This document shows, piece after piece, positions 48,857 through 56,638 of a stretch of 64,000 bases of DNA (the stretch's first letter is position 1; each line of letters starts with the position of its first letter). Below the pieces are notes generated by a model, which worked only from the letters and a program-made list of their open reading frames with translations, searched no databases and was not told the origin of the DNA. The DNA lies in assembly GCA_005879605.1 (NCBI GenBank), contig VBKE01000005.1, positions 69,311 through 133,310 on the forward strand. The letters are read 5' to 3'. This DNA comes from Deltaproteobacteria bacterium (lineage in GTDB: Bacteria > Desulfobacterota > Binatia > UBA9968). Position numbers and translations under genes: made by a program.

Positions 48857-49633
48857 CTACGGGTTTGAGGGCTCGGGAGTGCTCCCGGCTTCCTCAGTCA
48901 CTTTCAGCTCGGACTTTTTCGCTTCGATTAGCTTTTTGAGATTTTCGATTCTCTCTTGTCCGCTGGGGTGACTGCTCAAGAACGGAATCCTGACGCCGCT
49001 CGGGAGCTTGAGCATTTTTTCGTGGAGTCGCACCGTGGCTCCGGGATCGAATCCCGCAGCCGTCATGTACTCCACGCCGAATGCGTCGGCTTCCCGTTCG
49101 TCGTCGCGGCTGTAAGATGCTTCAATCAACTCGGCGCCGAACCCGCTGATATATCCCGCGCCGGGCACGCCCGCCATTCCCAATCCAACGCCGACCAGAG
49201 TTCCAGCAGCCTGAATGCTGTTGGCCCGTGTCTTCCCGGCATCGACGTGCCCCGTGGCCCAGTGCGCCGTCTCATGACCCAGCAATGCCGCAAATTCGTC
49301 CACATCCTCACCGACGAGTCTCGCCATGGCAGCATTGATCGCGATGACGCGCCGCCCGTTCACCAGCGCGGCAAAGGCGTTGGGATCCTCTCCGTCCACG
49401 AGCAGCAGGTCCGCTTGAACCTTGGCCGCGCGAGTAATGCGCAGGTGCGACAGAAATACTTTCTGTATGGTCTGCTTATTAACGCTTAGAATAAGCCTCT
49501 CGCCGGGAGCCGTGAGCGCGATCGTCGGTTCAGGCACCAAAACCAATTCGCGCACGTTCCAGTACAAATGAGAGCGCGTGGCGCAACCGGCGAGCAGGAA
49601 CAGCAATAAGACAGGCAACCTGATTTGTTTCAT
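48857..49633 (-). CDS. M48-family metalloprotease lipoprotein
   Basis: A periplasmic membrane-tethered zinc protease, 258 residues. A lipoprotein signal (PVLLLFLLAGCATRS, lipobox LLAGC) is followed by the zinc motif HETAHWATGH, and the third ligand region is DDEREADAFGVEYM. Relatives include BepA/YfgC and Oma1-like quality-control proteases. It ends with a short charged region (PSGQERIENLKKLIEAKKSE). It is divergent from the SIMPL gene. Confidence 0.93.
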   Translation of the reverse strand: MKQIRLPVLLLFLLAGCATRSHLYWNVRELVLVPEPTIALTAPGERLILSVNKQTIQKVFLSHLRITRAAKVQADLLLVDGEDPNAFAALVNGRRVIAINAAMARLVGEDVDEFAALLGHETAHWATGHVDAGKTRANSIQAAGTLVGVGLGMAGVPGAGYISGFGAELIEASYSRDDEREADAFGVEYMTAAGFDPGATVRLHEKMLKLPSGVRIPFLSSHPSGQERIENLKKLIEAKKSELKVTEEAGSTPEPSNP

Positions 49634-49748
49634 AGCGAACGAAATCTAGCGCGCCATAGTCCAACAGAAACAGGCGGTGGTCAAGCGTAGCGGGAGAGGT
49701 AATTTTGCTGTAGCCTCTATTTCGTAAGTTTTCCCGAAAGGATCTCAC

Positions 49749-50462
49749 ATGAAAAGTTTTGTGTTCGTGTTGGCTGCCCTTTTGTTAACAACTAGAGCCT
49801 ACGCTCAACCAACCGAGAAAGAACCAAGACCACCTTCAGTGACGGCCAGCGGCGAAGCCGTCATTACAGTCGAGCCTGATCAGGCAGAGATCGACATCGG
49901 CGTCGTCACTCAAGCAAAGAACGCACCGGACGCGGCGAGGGAAAACGCGGACAAGCTTTCGCGAGTTATGGCCGAGGTTAAGAAAATTCTCGGCAAAAGC
50001 GACGAGGTGAAGACCGCCAGCTATTCGCTGACTCCGAATTACCGCTATCCCCAAGGCGGCAAACCGGATCTCGTCGGCTACACGGCGACCAACGTATTGC
50101 GCATCAAAACCGTGACATTGAGCAATGTCGGCAAGTTGATTGACGCCGGGATGCAATCGGGTGCAAACACCATCAGTCGCCTCGCGTTCACGCTCAAAGA
50201 CGAACAAAGCGCCCAACTGCAGGCGCTTCGCCTCGCGTCACAAAAAGCAAAAGTAAAGGCCGATGAAATTGCAACCGCGCTGGGCTTGAAGATTGTCCGG
50301 GTGCTCTCGGTCACCGAGGCCGAACGCGGAATTCGTCCGATTGTAATGGCTCAGCGAGGCGCGCAAATGGAAGCGCTGGCGGCCGCGCCGACTCCCGTCG
50401 AGTCGGGTACCATCGAAGTTCGCTCGTCTGTGACGTTAACTGGTGAACTCGGCCCGAAGTAG
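49749..50462 (+). CDS. SIMPL-domain (DUF541) periplasmic protein
   Basis: A 237-residue secreted protein. A signal peptide (SFVFVLAALLLTTRAYAQ) precedes the SIMPL fold, with PPSVTASGEAVITVEPDQAE and the repetitive strand pattern GYTATNVLRIKTVTLSNVGK. SIMPL proteins such as BP26 form channel-like rings; the function is not settled. An AAGGAT Shine-Dalgarno precedes the ATG. Confidence 0.93.
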   Translation: MKSFVFVLAALLLTTRAYAQPTEKEPRPPSVTASGEAVITVEPDQAEIDIGVVTQAKNAPDAARENADKLSRVMAEVKKILGKSDEVKTASYSLTPNYRYPQGGKPDLVGYTATNVLRIKTVTLSNVGKLIDAGMQSGANTISRLAFTLKDEQSAQLQALRLASQKAKVKADEIATALGLKIVRVLSVTEAERGIRPIVMAQRGAQMEALAAAPTPVESGTIEVRSSVTLTGELGPK

Positions 50463-50479
50463 TCACGGGCCGACTCGAT

Positions 50480-50511
50480 CCAACACTCCGTTACTCCATC
50501 ACTCCAACTCC
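50480..50511 (+). repeat. ACTCCAT-type heptamer repeat cluster
   Basis: Four successive heptamer-like units (CAACACTCCGTTACTCCATCACTCCAACTCC-type, read in 7-bp steps) lie between the SIMPL stop and the polysaccharide-deacetylase stop. They belong to the same family as the clusters at 41026, 42178 and 55706, here without a visible inverted arm. Confidence 0.7.
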
Positions 50512-50522
50512 TGCTCTCACAT

Positions 50523-51404
50523 CTAACCTTCGTACCTGCCCGGATCTTCATAGTAGTGACGGTAGTACCAGTCGGCGATCTCCCACCCGGTCGTCCGCCA
50601 GACGCCGTCGTGGGAACAGATATAATCCAAAGCCTTCTCCAAATATTTGATCCGGTAAGGAAGGCCGATGACAAAGGGATGAAGCGGAAGACACAGCACT
50701 CTGCCACCCGTCGCGCTGTCGCGATAGAGAGTATCGAAGTGGTCGCAAACCATCCGGTAATATTCCTCGGGTGTGTGGTTCTCGCGAATGAAAACACGGA
50801 TATCGTTAACCCCCAGCTCGTACGGAACCACGATCATCCGGCCGCTCTTGACGCGCATCGGCACCGGCTGCTCGTCGCAGCCCCAGTCACAGACGTATTC
50901 GAACCCTTCGGCTGCCAGATGGTCCGGCGTGTTAAAGGTCTCACCCAATCCTGGACCGAGCCAGCCCTTCGGCGCCTTTCCCGTCGCCGAGGTAACGATC
51001 TGTTTGACCTTGCGAATGATGTCGAGTTCTTCTTCGACAGGATAATCGAGCATTGAAATGCTGTTCGTCATGCCGTGGCCCAGCCATTCCCATTCCCGCT
51101 TGTTGCCCTCCTCGATAATCGCCGGGTGATGCTGGCAGACTTCGGCGTTAAGGAGCACGCTGGCGCGTATGTTGAATTGTTCGAGCACGTCCATAATGCG
51201 AAAAACACCGACGCGCGAGCCATAATCGCGCAGCGTGTAACCCGGCACGTCCGGCGCGTGATTGCTGCCGGAGCCGCGAATCGGCATGTCGAAGTGGAAA
51301 AATTCGATATTCGGCGCGACCCACAGGGCGATCCGCGTGTCCTTCGGCCAGGTGATTTTCTTTCGTCTAATGATGGGAACATAGTCGTATCGGCGATTTT
51401 GCAT
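50523..51404 (-). CDS. Polysaccharide deacetylase family protein (PuuE-like)
   Basis: A 293-residue metal-dependent deacetylase-fold enzyme. It starts MQNRRYDYVPIIRRKKITWP and contains TLRDYGSRVGVFRIMDVLEQ, LGHGMTNSISMLDYP and LPLHPFVIGLPYRIKYLE. This pattern fits the allantoinase/PuuE branch rather than chitin deacetylases, so the true substrate may be a small amide. A GAGG Shine-Dalgarno precedes the ATG. Confidence 0.87.
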   Translation of the reverse strand: MQNRRYDYVPIIRRKKITWPKDTRIALWVAPNIEFFHFDMPIRGSGSNHAPDVPGYTLRDYGSRVGVFRIMDVLEQFNIRASVLLNAEVCQHHPAIIEEGNKREWEWLGHGMTNSISMLDYPVEEELDIIRKVKQIVTSATGKAPKGWLGPGLGETFNTPDHLAAEGFEYVCDWGCDEQPVPMRVKSGRMIVVPYELGVNDIRVFIRENHTPEEYYRMVCDHFDTLYRDSATGGRVLCLPLHPFVIGLPYRIKYLEKALDYICSHDGVWRTTGWEIADWYYRHYYEDPGRYEG

Positions 51405-51437
51405 AGGCTCAGCTCCTCTCCGGCTGGTGGGGCCCCC

Positions 51438-51574
51438 CGAATTTCTTTATCCGGGGTCCAGTCATAGTTTCGTCTGGATTCCCGATAGAAGCATTCGGGA
51501 ATGACAGACTTTTAGAGACTGAGAATCGTTTTTACACCGCAAGCTGCGGGATTTGACCCAAAGAGACATTAAAC
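51438..51574 (+). repeat. Dispersed repeat of about 130 bp, copy 1
   Basis: Aligns over its full length in the same orientation with 53116-53249, with many substitutions. It contains an internal hairpin (ATTCCCG, then CGGGAATGAC) and ends with GACCCAAAGAGA. It lies between the deacetylase and tpx genes. Single-direction copies with an internal palindrome resemble a REP- or MITE-type element. Confidence 0.8.
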
Positions 51575-51633
51575 AAGAAGCCTCGCTGGGAACACCAGCC
51601 GGGCTTGCTGCGTCAACACTCGAAGCTACGCAA

Positions 51634-52137
51634 CTACTTGGCTGCAGCAAGAGCGGTGTCATAGTTGGGATGATCACCGATGCTGCTCACGTATTCTACA
51701 TGTTTGAGTTTGTTGTCCGGCCCGACGACAAAGACTGCGCGCGCAAGCACGCGATCCAGCGGGCCGCCGGAGATCAAGACGCCATAGTTTTTGCCGAAAG
51801 AGGCGTCCCGGTGATCGCTTGCGGTGATAACCTTGTCGATATTCGCGGCGCCGCACCAGCGTTTCTGAGCGAACGGCAAATCCATACTAACGCAGATGAT
51901 CTCAACGTTCGGCAGTTTACTCGCCTCCTCATTAAATCTTTTGGTCTCCAGGTCGCAGACGGGCGTGTCGAGTGAAGGAACGCTGGCAATAATGCGCGTC
52001 TTTCCGGCAGCGCTGGCCAACGTGTAATCGCTCATGTCACTGCTCTTTTGAATCTTGAAGTCCGGCGCCGCCTGCCCGACCTTTACTTCGTTTCCTAACA
52101 GCGTCACCGGTTTGTCTTTAAACATGACTGTCGCCAT
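51634..52137 (-). CDS. tpx: Thiol peroxidase
   Basis: A thioredoxin-dependent atypical 2-Cys peroxidase that removes lipid and hydrogen peroxides. The 167-residue protein has the peroxidatic Cys in SLDTPVCDLET, the resolving Cys in AQKRWCGAANI, and the Tpx-specific segments SDHRDASFGKNYGV and GPLDRVLARAVFVV. A GGAGG-like Shine-Dalgarno precedes the ATG. Confidence 0.96.
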   Translation of the reverse strand: MATVMFKDKPVTLLGNEVKVGQAAPDFKIQKSSDMSDYTLASAAGKTRIIASVPSLDTPVCDLETKRFNEEASKLPNVEIICVSMDLPFAQKRWCGAANIDKVITASDHRDASFGKNYGVLISGGPLDRVLARAVFVVGPDNKLKHVEYVSSIGDHPNYDTALAAAK

Positions 52138-52242
52138 ATTGTTTCCTCCTAACTTTTGTATTTCGTTGAGGGAAGTTCTCAGACGTTTTTAGTCACTTAA
52201 TGACGAACTATCAAGAGACGAAAGTAAAACTGAAAACCCGTC

Positions 52243-52953
52243 TTATCGGAGATGGAATTTAGTCCGAAGCCGATCCCAGGAATCAAACCGAGCCAGGTTT
52301 TGCAACACCGTCGTCGTAGGCGGAAGAATGGGAAAGTCTTGTCGATAAGCTCGCGACATAACCTCTCCGGGCTTTATCCAAACGCTGTGTGTTACCTCTT
52401 CGGAACATGTCAGTGGCGTCTGATTCGCCGGTAGCGCGGCCATATAGAAGCATGTGTCGAAGCGCATCGAATAGATTTCCGGCGTCACCCAATGGTCAAA
52501 GTAGACCGCCCGAGACAGGTCGCAAAAAAGATTCTCCAAATCAAGGAAGGAGCCAAAGTCCAATTCTTTTCTCACAACCGCTTGGCGTTTGAGTTCGATT
52601 CGCTTCCTCGTCGGCTCATCGAGTAGGTCAATGCTATGGGCAGATTCAGTCACGCAGAGAAGGACGCCAACTTCTTCAAAGAGTTCCCGGATGACGGCAA
52701 CCCAATGACCCAGAGCGATTTCGTTGTCATGTCGATGACCTAGTATTTTTCGAGCTTCATCGCCTGAAAGCCCGTGGCATCTTTCAAGCACCCGCGGTGA
52801 ATAATCGGACTCATGGATGGTCCCTCCCGGAAAAACGTAAAATCCGCCGAGAAACCGCATCTGCGGCGGACGCCGAGTTAAAAGAATGTCGAAGCCGCCG
52901 TGCTCGTTGGGACGAACCAGAACGACAGTGGAAGCATAACGAGCGCGAGCCAT
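52243..52953 (-). CDS. NUDIX hydrolase with interrupted Nudix box
   Basis: A pyrophosphohydrolase-fold protein of 236 residues. The Nudix box begins as FPGGTIHESDYSP and resumes after an insertion of about 35 residues as HWVAVIRELFEEVGVLL, giving REx2EEx. The same split box is known in NUDT19-type coenzyme A diphosphatases, so a CoA-ester substrate is possible. It follows tpx upstream on the same strand. Confidence 0.87.
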   Translation of the reverse strand: MARARYASTVVLVRPNEHGGFDILLTRRPPQMRFLGGFYVFPGGTIHESDYSPRVLERCHGLSGDEARKILGHRHDNEIALGHWVAVIRELFEEVGVLLCVTESAHSIDLLDEPTRKRIELKRQAVVRKELDFGSFLDLENLFCDLSRAVYFDHWVTPEIYSMRFDTCFYMAALPANQTPLTCSEEVTHSVWIKPGEVMSRAYRQDFPILPPTTTVLQNLARFDSWDRLRTKFHLR

Positions 52954-53048
52954 GACAAAAAGTGTGGCTCGTTAGACGGGAGAAAGCTAGAGAGCCAACA
53001 AAGACACGGAACGTCGCGGCCAATTCTTTTGCATTATTAATGAATGAA

Positions 53049-53072
53049 CTACCCCGCAGCAAGCTGCAGGGT
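53049..53072. repeat. Short palindrome near dispersed repeat
   Basis: An inverted repeat (TACCC with GCAG, centre CAAG, then CTGC with GGGTA) of about 10 bp per arm lies 40 bp before the second copy of the dispersed repeat. It resembles the GCAAGCTGCGGG end of that repeat, so it may be a fragment of the same family. Confidence 0.5.
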
Positions 53073-53115
53073 ATGGAAAGATTTTGTGATCATTTTCCCC
53101 AAAGTTGTCACCACC

Positions 53116-53249
53116 GAATGATCTTATCGGGGGTCCAGCCCGAGTTCGCCTGGATTCCCGCTAAAAGCATGCGGGAATGACGGACTTTGAGACTCGGAAT
53201 CGCCATTACGCAGCAAGCTACGGGAAATTGACCCGAAGAGATTGAAAGA
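53116..53249 (+). repeat. Dispersed repeat of about 130 bp, copy 2
   Basis: Same-orientation copy of 51438-51574. Shared landmarks are GGGGTCCAG, TGGATTCCCG, CGGGAATGAC, GACTTT, GAATCG and a terminal GACCC(A/G)AAGAGA. It sits between the NUDIX start and the solute-binding protein stop and ends 10 bp before that stop. Confidence 0.8.
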
Positions 53250-53259
53250 CCCCCGGTAA

Positions 53260-54333
53260 CTACTTTCTGCCGATCTCGCGCAGCAGCTTTTCCCACTTAC
53301 TATTTTCTTTCTCGTATTCCTCCACGGTCATGCCCTGCTCGGCGTACCAGCGCTTGAAGTCGGGCTTGTTGACGGCGCTGTCGAGTCCGAATTTGCCGAG
53401 GAGCTTCTGCCCTTCGGGGCTGAGAAGATAATCACAGAAAAGCAAAGCAGCATGCGGGTGTGGCGCGTTAGCCGGGAAAGCCACTCCACCCGCATTGGTG
53501 GGCACGACATCCATCGGCACCCATTTGATCGGCGCGCCTTTCGAGATCGAGACGCGCGAGTGGCTGAGAAAAACCGTGGGAGAGGCGCCCAGCTCGCCGG
53601 AGATAACCATGTCGAGTATCGCCCGTCCGGAAACAGCGTGAAGAGTGACCTCCTGCGATTTTAGTTTCTGAACGAACTCGGCTCCTCTGGTGGCTAACAT
53701 GGCGCCGATCACTCGACTGCCTGTGTCGCTGGTGGCAAATCCGATTTTGTCTTTTAGCTCGGGCCTGAGCAGGTCTGCGAATTTTTTTGGAGCGGCGCTC
53801 AGTGGGATCACGTTGGTGTTGTATGCGAGTCCAATGTAGGACTCGCGATCGGTCGCCCAGTACACGAGGCCTTTGTCCGCCCTTTCTTTCACCTCGTCTG
53901 GGTACTGTGCCAGATAGGGTGAAAAGTATGTGGCCAGGAGTTTGTAATCCTGCATGACTTTGAGAATGGGAAACGTTGTCTCGATCGAATCGACCAGATA
54001 GCGTTTGGCCTGCGCTTCTTGAAGCACTCTGGAGATAAGAGCATCGCTGTCGCCGCGATAGACATCGGCTTTGATGCCCGGATATTTCACTTCGAAGGCC
54101 TTCGGCACCTCCAGGTTCGGGCCGCCCGTGAGCGACGTATACCACAGCACCTTACCTTCTTTTTTTGCGCCCTCGTAGAGAACTTTCTCACGGTCCGGTT
54201 TGTTATACGTGGCCAGCTCGGCCACAGTCGCCGCTTTTCCAGTTTGGGGCAAAAGCAGCGACGGTCCGAGTAAAAGGATAAAAGCAAAGCCGATCAGAAC
54301 TCTGACAAATTCCGTCCGCACCAGCTTTCTCAA
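53260..54333 (-). CDS. Iron(III)-type ABC transporter substrate-binding protein (orphan)
   Basis: A 357-residue periplasmic binding protein of extracellular solute-binding family 1. A signal sequence (VLIGFAFILLLGPSLLLPQTG) is followed by VLWYTSLTGGPNLEVPKAFE and the two-lobed fold with YWATDRESYIGLAYNTNVIP. No permease or ATPase lies nearby. The start is a TTG whose bases overlap the TGA stop of the upstream propeller gene (TTGA), which implies translational coupling. Its ligand is unknown. Confidence 0.87.
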   Translation of the reverse strand: MRKLVRTEFVRVLIGFAFILLLGPSLLLPQTGKAATVAELATYNKPDREKVLYEGAKKEGKVLWYTSLTGGPNLEVPKAFEVKYPGIKADVYRGDSDALISRVLQEAQAKRYLVDSIETTFPILKVMQDYKLLATYFSPYLAQYPDEVKERADKGLVYWATDRESYIGLAYNTNVIPLSAAPKKFADLLRPELKDKIGFATSDTGSRVIGAMLATRGAEFVQKLKSQEVTLHAVSGRAILDMVISGELGASPTVFLSHSRVSISKGAPIKWVPMDVVPTNAGGVAFPANAPHPHAALLFCDYLLSPEGQKLLGKFGLDSAVNKPDFKRWYAEQGMTVEEYEKENSKWEKLLREIGRK

Positions 54334-55430
54334 TGCGCTTCCATCGCTAAGTTATGGTAGTGGTGCGACTTGGAGACCGGTCCAATGCCTCGAATTATGG
54401 TTTGCCAATGATCTCCCTCATCGTTGCTGTAGAAAACATCGCCATCCGTGGTGCCGGCGAAGAGAGCGCAGCCGCCGTTCCAAACATCCATTGCCATACC
54501 TTCGATATTGGCACGAATGTGCTCCGGCAAACCCTCGCTCAAGATGTCCCAAGTCCTGCCGCCGTCTCGGCTACGGGCGATGCGCGCGTCCGCCGTATGC
54601 AACGTTCTCCAGGTGCCCGGGCCCGTTTTGGCGCCGCCGACGAATAATAGATTCGGATTTTTCGGATGCACGAAGAACGGATCCACGTAACCGATTCTAA
54701 AATCACGCGGTGTCATGCTTATCCAGCTCTGGCCGCCGTCCGTACTCACGCAAAAGCCGGCGGCGACTTCCGGTCCGCAGTTGGTGGTCGGCGCGGTGCC
54801 ATAAACCTTGGTCGGATCGGAGGTCGGGATCAACACTCGATGAGCATCAGGATTCACGCCGGAAACAACTGACCAGGTTTTGCCGCCGTCCGTGCTTTTT
54901 AAAAAGCCGCCGACTTCCACGGCGACGTAGATGATGTTTGGATCATTGGGGTGAAAGGTAATGCTCTTGGCATGCGCCTGATGCGGCGGACCGGGGAACG
55001 TCCATTTCTCCACGCCGGGAACCTGGCGCAAACCGGGAAGCTCAGTCCAGCTCTTGCCCAAATCATCGCTGTAAAACAGGTGTGCCGGCTGGGTGCCGGC
55101 GTACACGCGTGGTCGCCCGTCGATCACCTGGCTGGCTAAAGAATAAATTTCGAGTTGGCCGATGCCCTGATCGCGCCGCTCCCAATTTTTGCCGAGATCC
55201 GTGCTGGCAAAGACTTCTGAGCTGTAGGTGCCGGCAAAAAGGGTTTGGCTCACCGGCTCAAAGATAATCGAACTGACGTGCTTCCCGGGAATCAGGGTTC
55301 CCTGATTCTCCCAAGAACCGTTTCGCTTGAAAAACGAGAAGATTCCATCGACGGTGCCGACAAGAATTTTATCCTTCGGCGACTCGCCAACCGTGACTGA
55401 CTGCCCTCCGGGCGATAAACAGATAAACAT
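54330..55430 (-). CDS. Asp-box (BNR/sortilin-like) beta-propeller protein
   Basis: A 366-residue protein with at least six Asp-box motifs of the form SxDxGxxW (STDLGKNWE, SDDLGKSWT, STDGGKTWS, STDGGQSWI, SRDGGRTWD, SNDEGDHWQ). These mark propeller blades. No signal peptide is visible. Proteins of this type occur in environmental bacteria without a known role. A GGAGG Shine-Dalgarno precedes ATG 55430. The next gene starts inside its stop codon. Confidence 0.85.
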   Translation of the reverse strand: MFICLSPGGQSVTVGESPKDKILVGTVDGIFSFFKRNGSWENQGTLIPGKHVSSIIFEPVSQTLFAGTYSSEVFASTDLGKNWERRDQGIGQLEIYSLASQVIDGRPRVYAGTQPAHLFYSDDLGKSWTELPGLRQVPGVEKWTFPGPPHQAHAKSITFHPNDPNIIYVAVEVGGFLKSTDGGKTWSVVSGVNPDAHRVLIPTSDPTKVYGTAPTTNCGPEVAAGFCVSTDGGQSWISMTPRDFRIGYVDPFFVHPKNPNLLFVGGAKTGPGTWRTLHTADARIARSRDGGRTWDILSEGLPEHIRANIEGMAMDVWNGGCALFAGTTDGDVFYSNDEGDHWQTIIRGIGPVSKSHHYHNLAMEAH

Positions 55431-55666
55431 GCTTGCCTCCTTTCTTTGTTACGACGGTATCCAGACAACCACAATTTTAAAACAAATCCCTAACTTCGGC
55501 GCTCACTCTATTAAGGTCTGGTCACGTCGTCAAGCCATTCGAGAAGCAGCAGCCGACCTATCGCCGGTTCGATCCAGTCCGATCACGATAACCGCCTTTC
55601 GTGGAACATTTTGAAAGCCCGGTCGTCTAATCGTCCCAGGTACGTGTCACAAAGAAACCAATAAAA

Positions 55667-56638
55667 ATGCAACCACGAGCAAACCCCGGAGAAACAAGCA
55701 TCACCCATCACTCCATTGCTCCAGTACTCCATTCTCCCATTACCCGCCGACCCCTACTTTTGTTTTCGAACGATCCGCGCCACTACCAGATCGCCGTTCT
55801 GTCGTCCCTTCTGTTTTACGGCGTCGGCTGGCTCGAATTCGACATCGCTTGGCCGCAAATCCTCATTTCCCTCGGAACCGCTTTAATCACCCAATACGTT
55901 TGTACTCGAATAAGGCGCCTGCCGTCCTTCGATCCGCGTAGCCCGCTCATTTCCGGGCTTTCGCTCTGTTTGCTGCTCCGCACGAACAGCCTCGCTCTCG
56001 CGTTTCTGACCGCCGCACTGACCATCGCCAGCAAATTTCTTCTCAAGTACCATGAGAAACACATCTTCAACCCCACCAACTTCGGCATCATCGCTATGAT
56101 GCTTTTAACCAATCAAGTTTGGGTTTCTCCCGCCCAGTGGGGAAGTAAACTCTACTTCGCCTTCCTCATCTCCTGCGCGGGCGGGATCGTCATCTACCGC
56201 GCCGCGCGCAGCGACGTCAGCTACGCTTTCGTGATTTCCTACGCTGCTATTTTGTTTGGTCGAGCCCTCTGGCTCGGAGATCCCTGGGCCATTCCGATCA
56301 AGCAGCTGCAAAGCGGCGCCCTGCTGCTTTTCACCTTCTACATGATCTCCGATCCCAAAACGACGCCTGATTCCCGGGCCGGAAGAATTCTTTTTGCACT
56401 CCTCGTTGCGGCCGGCACCGCCTATATCCAGTTCGGACTTTACCGAACGAATGGCTTGCTTTGGTCACTGGCTCTATTTTCTCTCCTGACACCGCTCATT
56501 GACCGCTTCTTGCCCGGAATCAAATACGAATGGAACGCTTCGTCATCGAAATTTGTAAAAGGAGAATTTTATGAGAAAGGCAATCTTGTTCCTCGCCCTG
56601 TTCCCCGTCCTGTTAATCAAGTCTCAACCGGCCCATAG
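55667..56638 (+). CDS. NqrB/RnfD-like membrane protein (stand-alone)
   Basis: A 323-residue protein with eight to ten membrane helices resembling NqrB/RnfD of Na+ or H+ pumping electron-transfer complexes: DPRHYQIAVLSSLLFYGVGW, KHIFNPTNFGIIAMMLLTNQ and MISDPKTTPDSRAGRI. The flavin attachment motif of canonical subunits (SGAT-type) is not seen, and no other Rnf/Nqr genes are present, so the pump role is doubtful. The first about 25 codons are made by the repeat at 55706; a TTG or another start downstream is possible. It overlaps the DUF2330 gene by 68 bp. Confidence 0.82.
   Translation: MQPRANPGETSITHHSIAPVLHSPITRRPLLLFSNDPRHYQIAVLSSLLFYGVGWLEFDIAWPQILISLGTALITQYVCTRIRRLPSFDPRSPLISGLSLCLLLRTNSLALAFLTAALTIASKFLLKYHEKHIFNPTNFGIIAMMLLTNQVWVSPAQWGSKLYFAFLISCAGGIVIYRAARSDVSYAFVISYAAILFGRALWLGDPWAIPIKQLQSGALLLFTFYMISDPKTTPDSRAGRILFALLVAAGTAYIQFGLYRTNGLLWSLALFSLLTPLIDRFLPGIKYEWNASSSKFVKGEFYEKGNLVPRPVPRPVNQVSTGP
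55706..55743 (+). repeat. ACTCCAT-type heptamer repeat cluster inside coding region
   Basis: Five heptamer-like units (CATCACTCCATTGCTCCAG and onwards) of the dispersed family. Here they are read in frame as the N-terminal part of the NqrB/RnfD-like open frame (THHSIAPVLHSPIT). This questions the annotated start of that gene. Confidence 0.7.
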
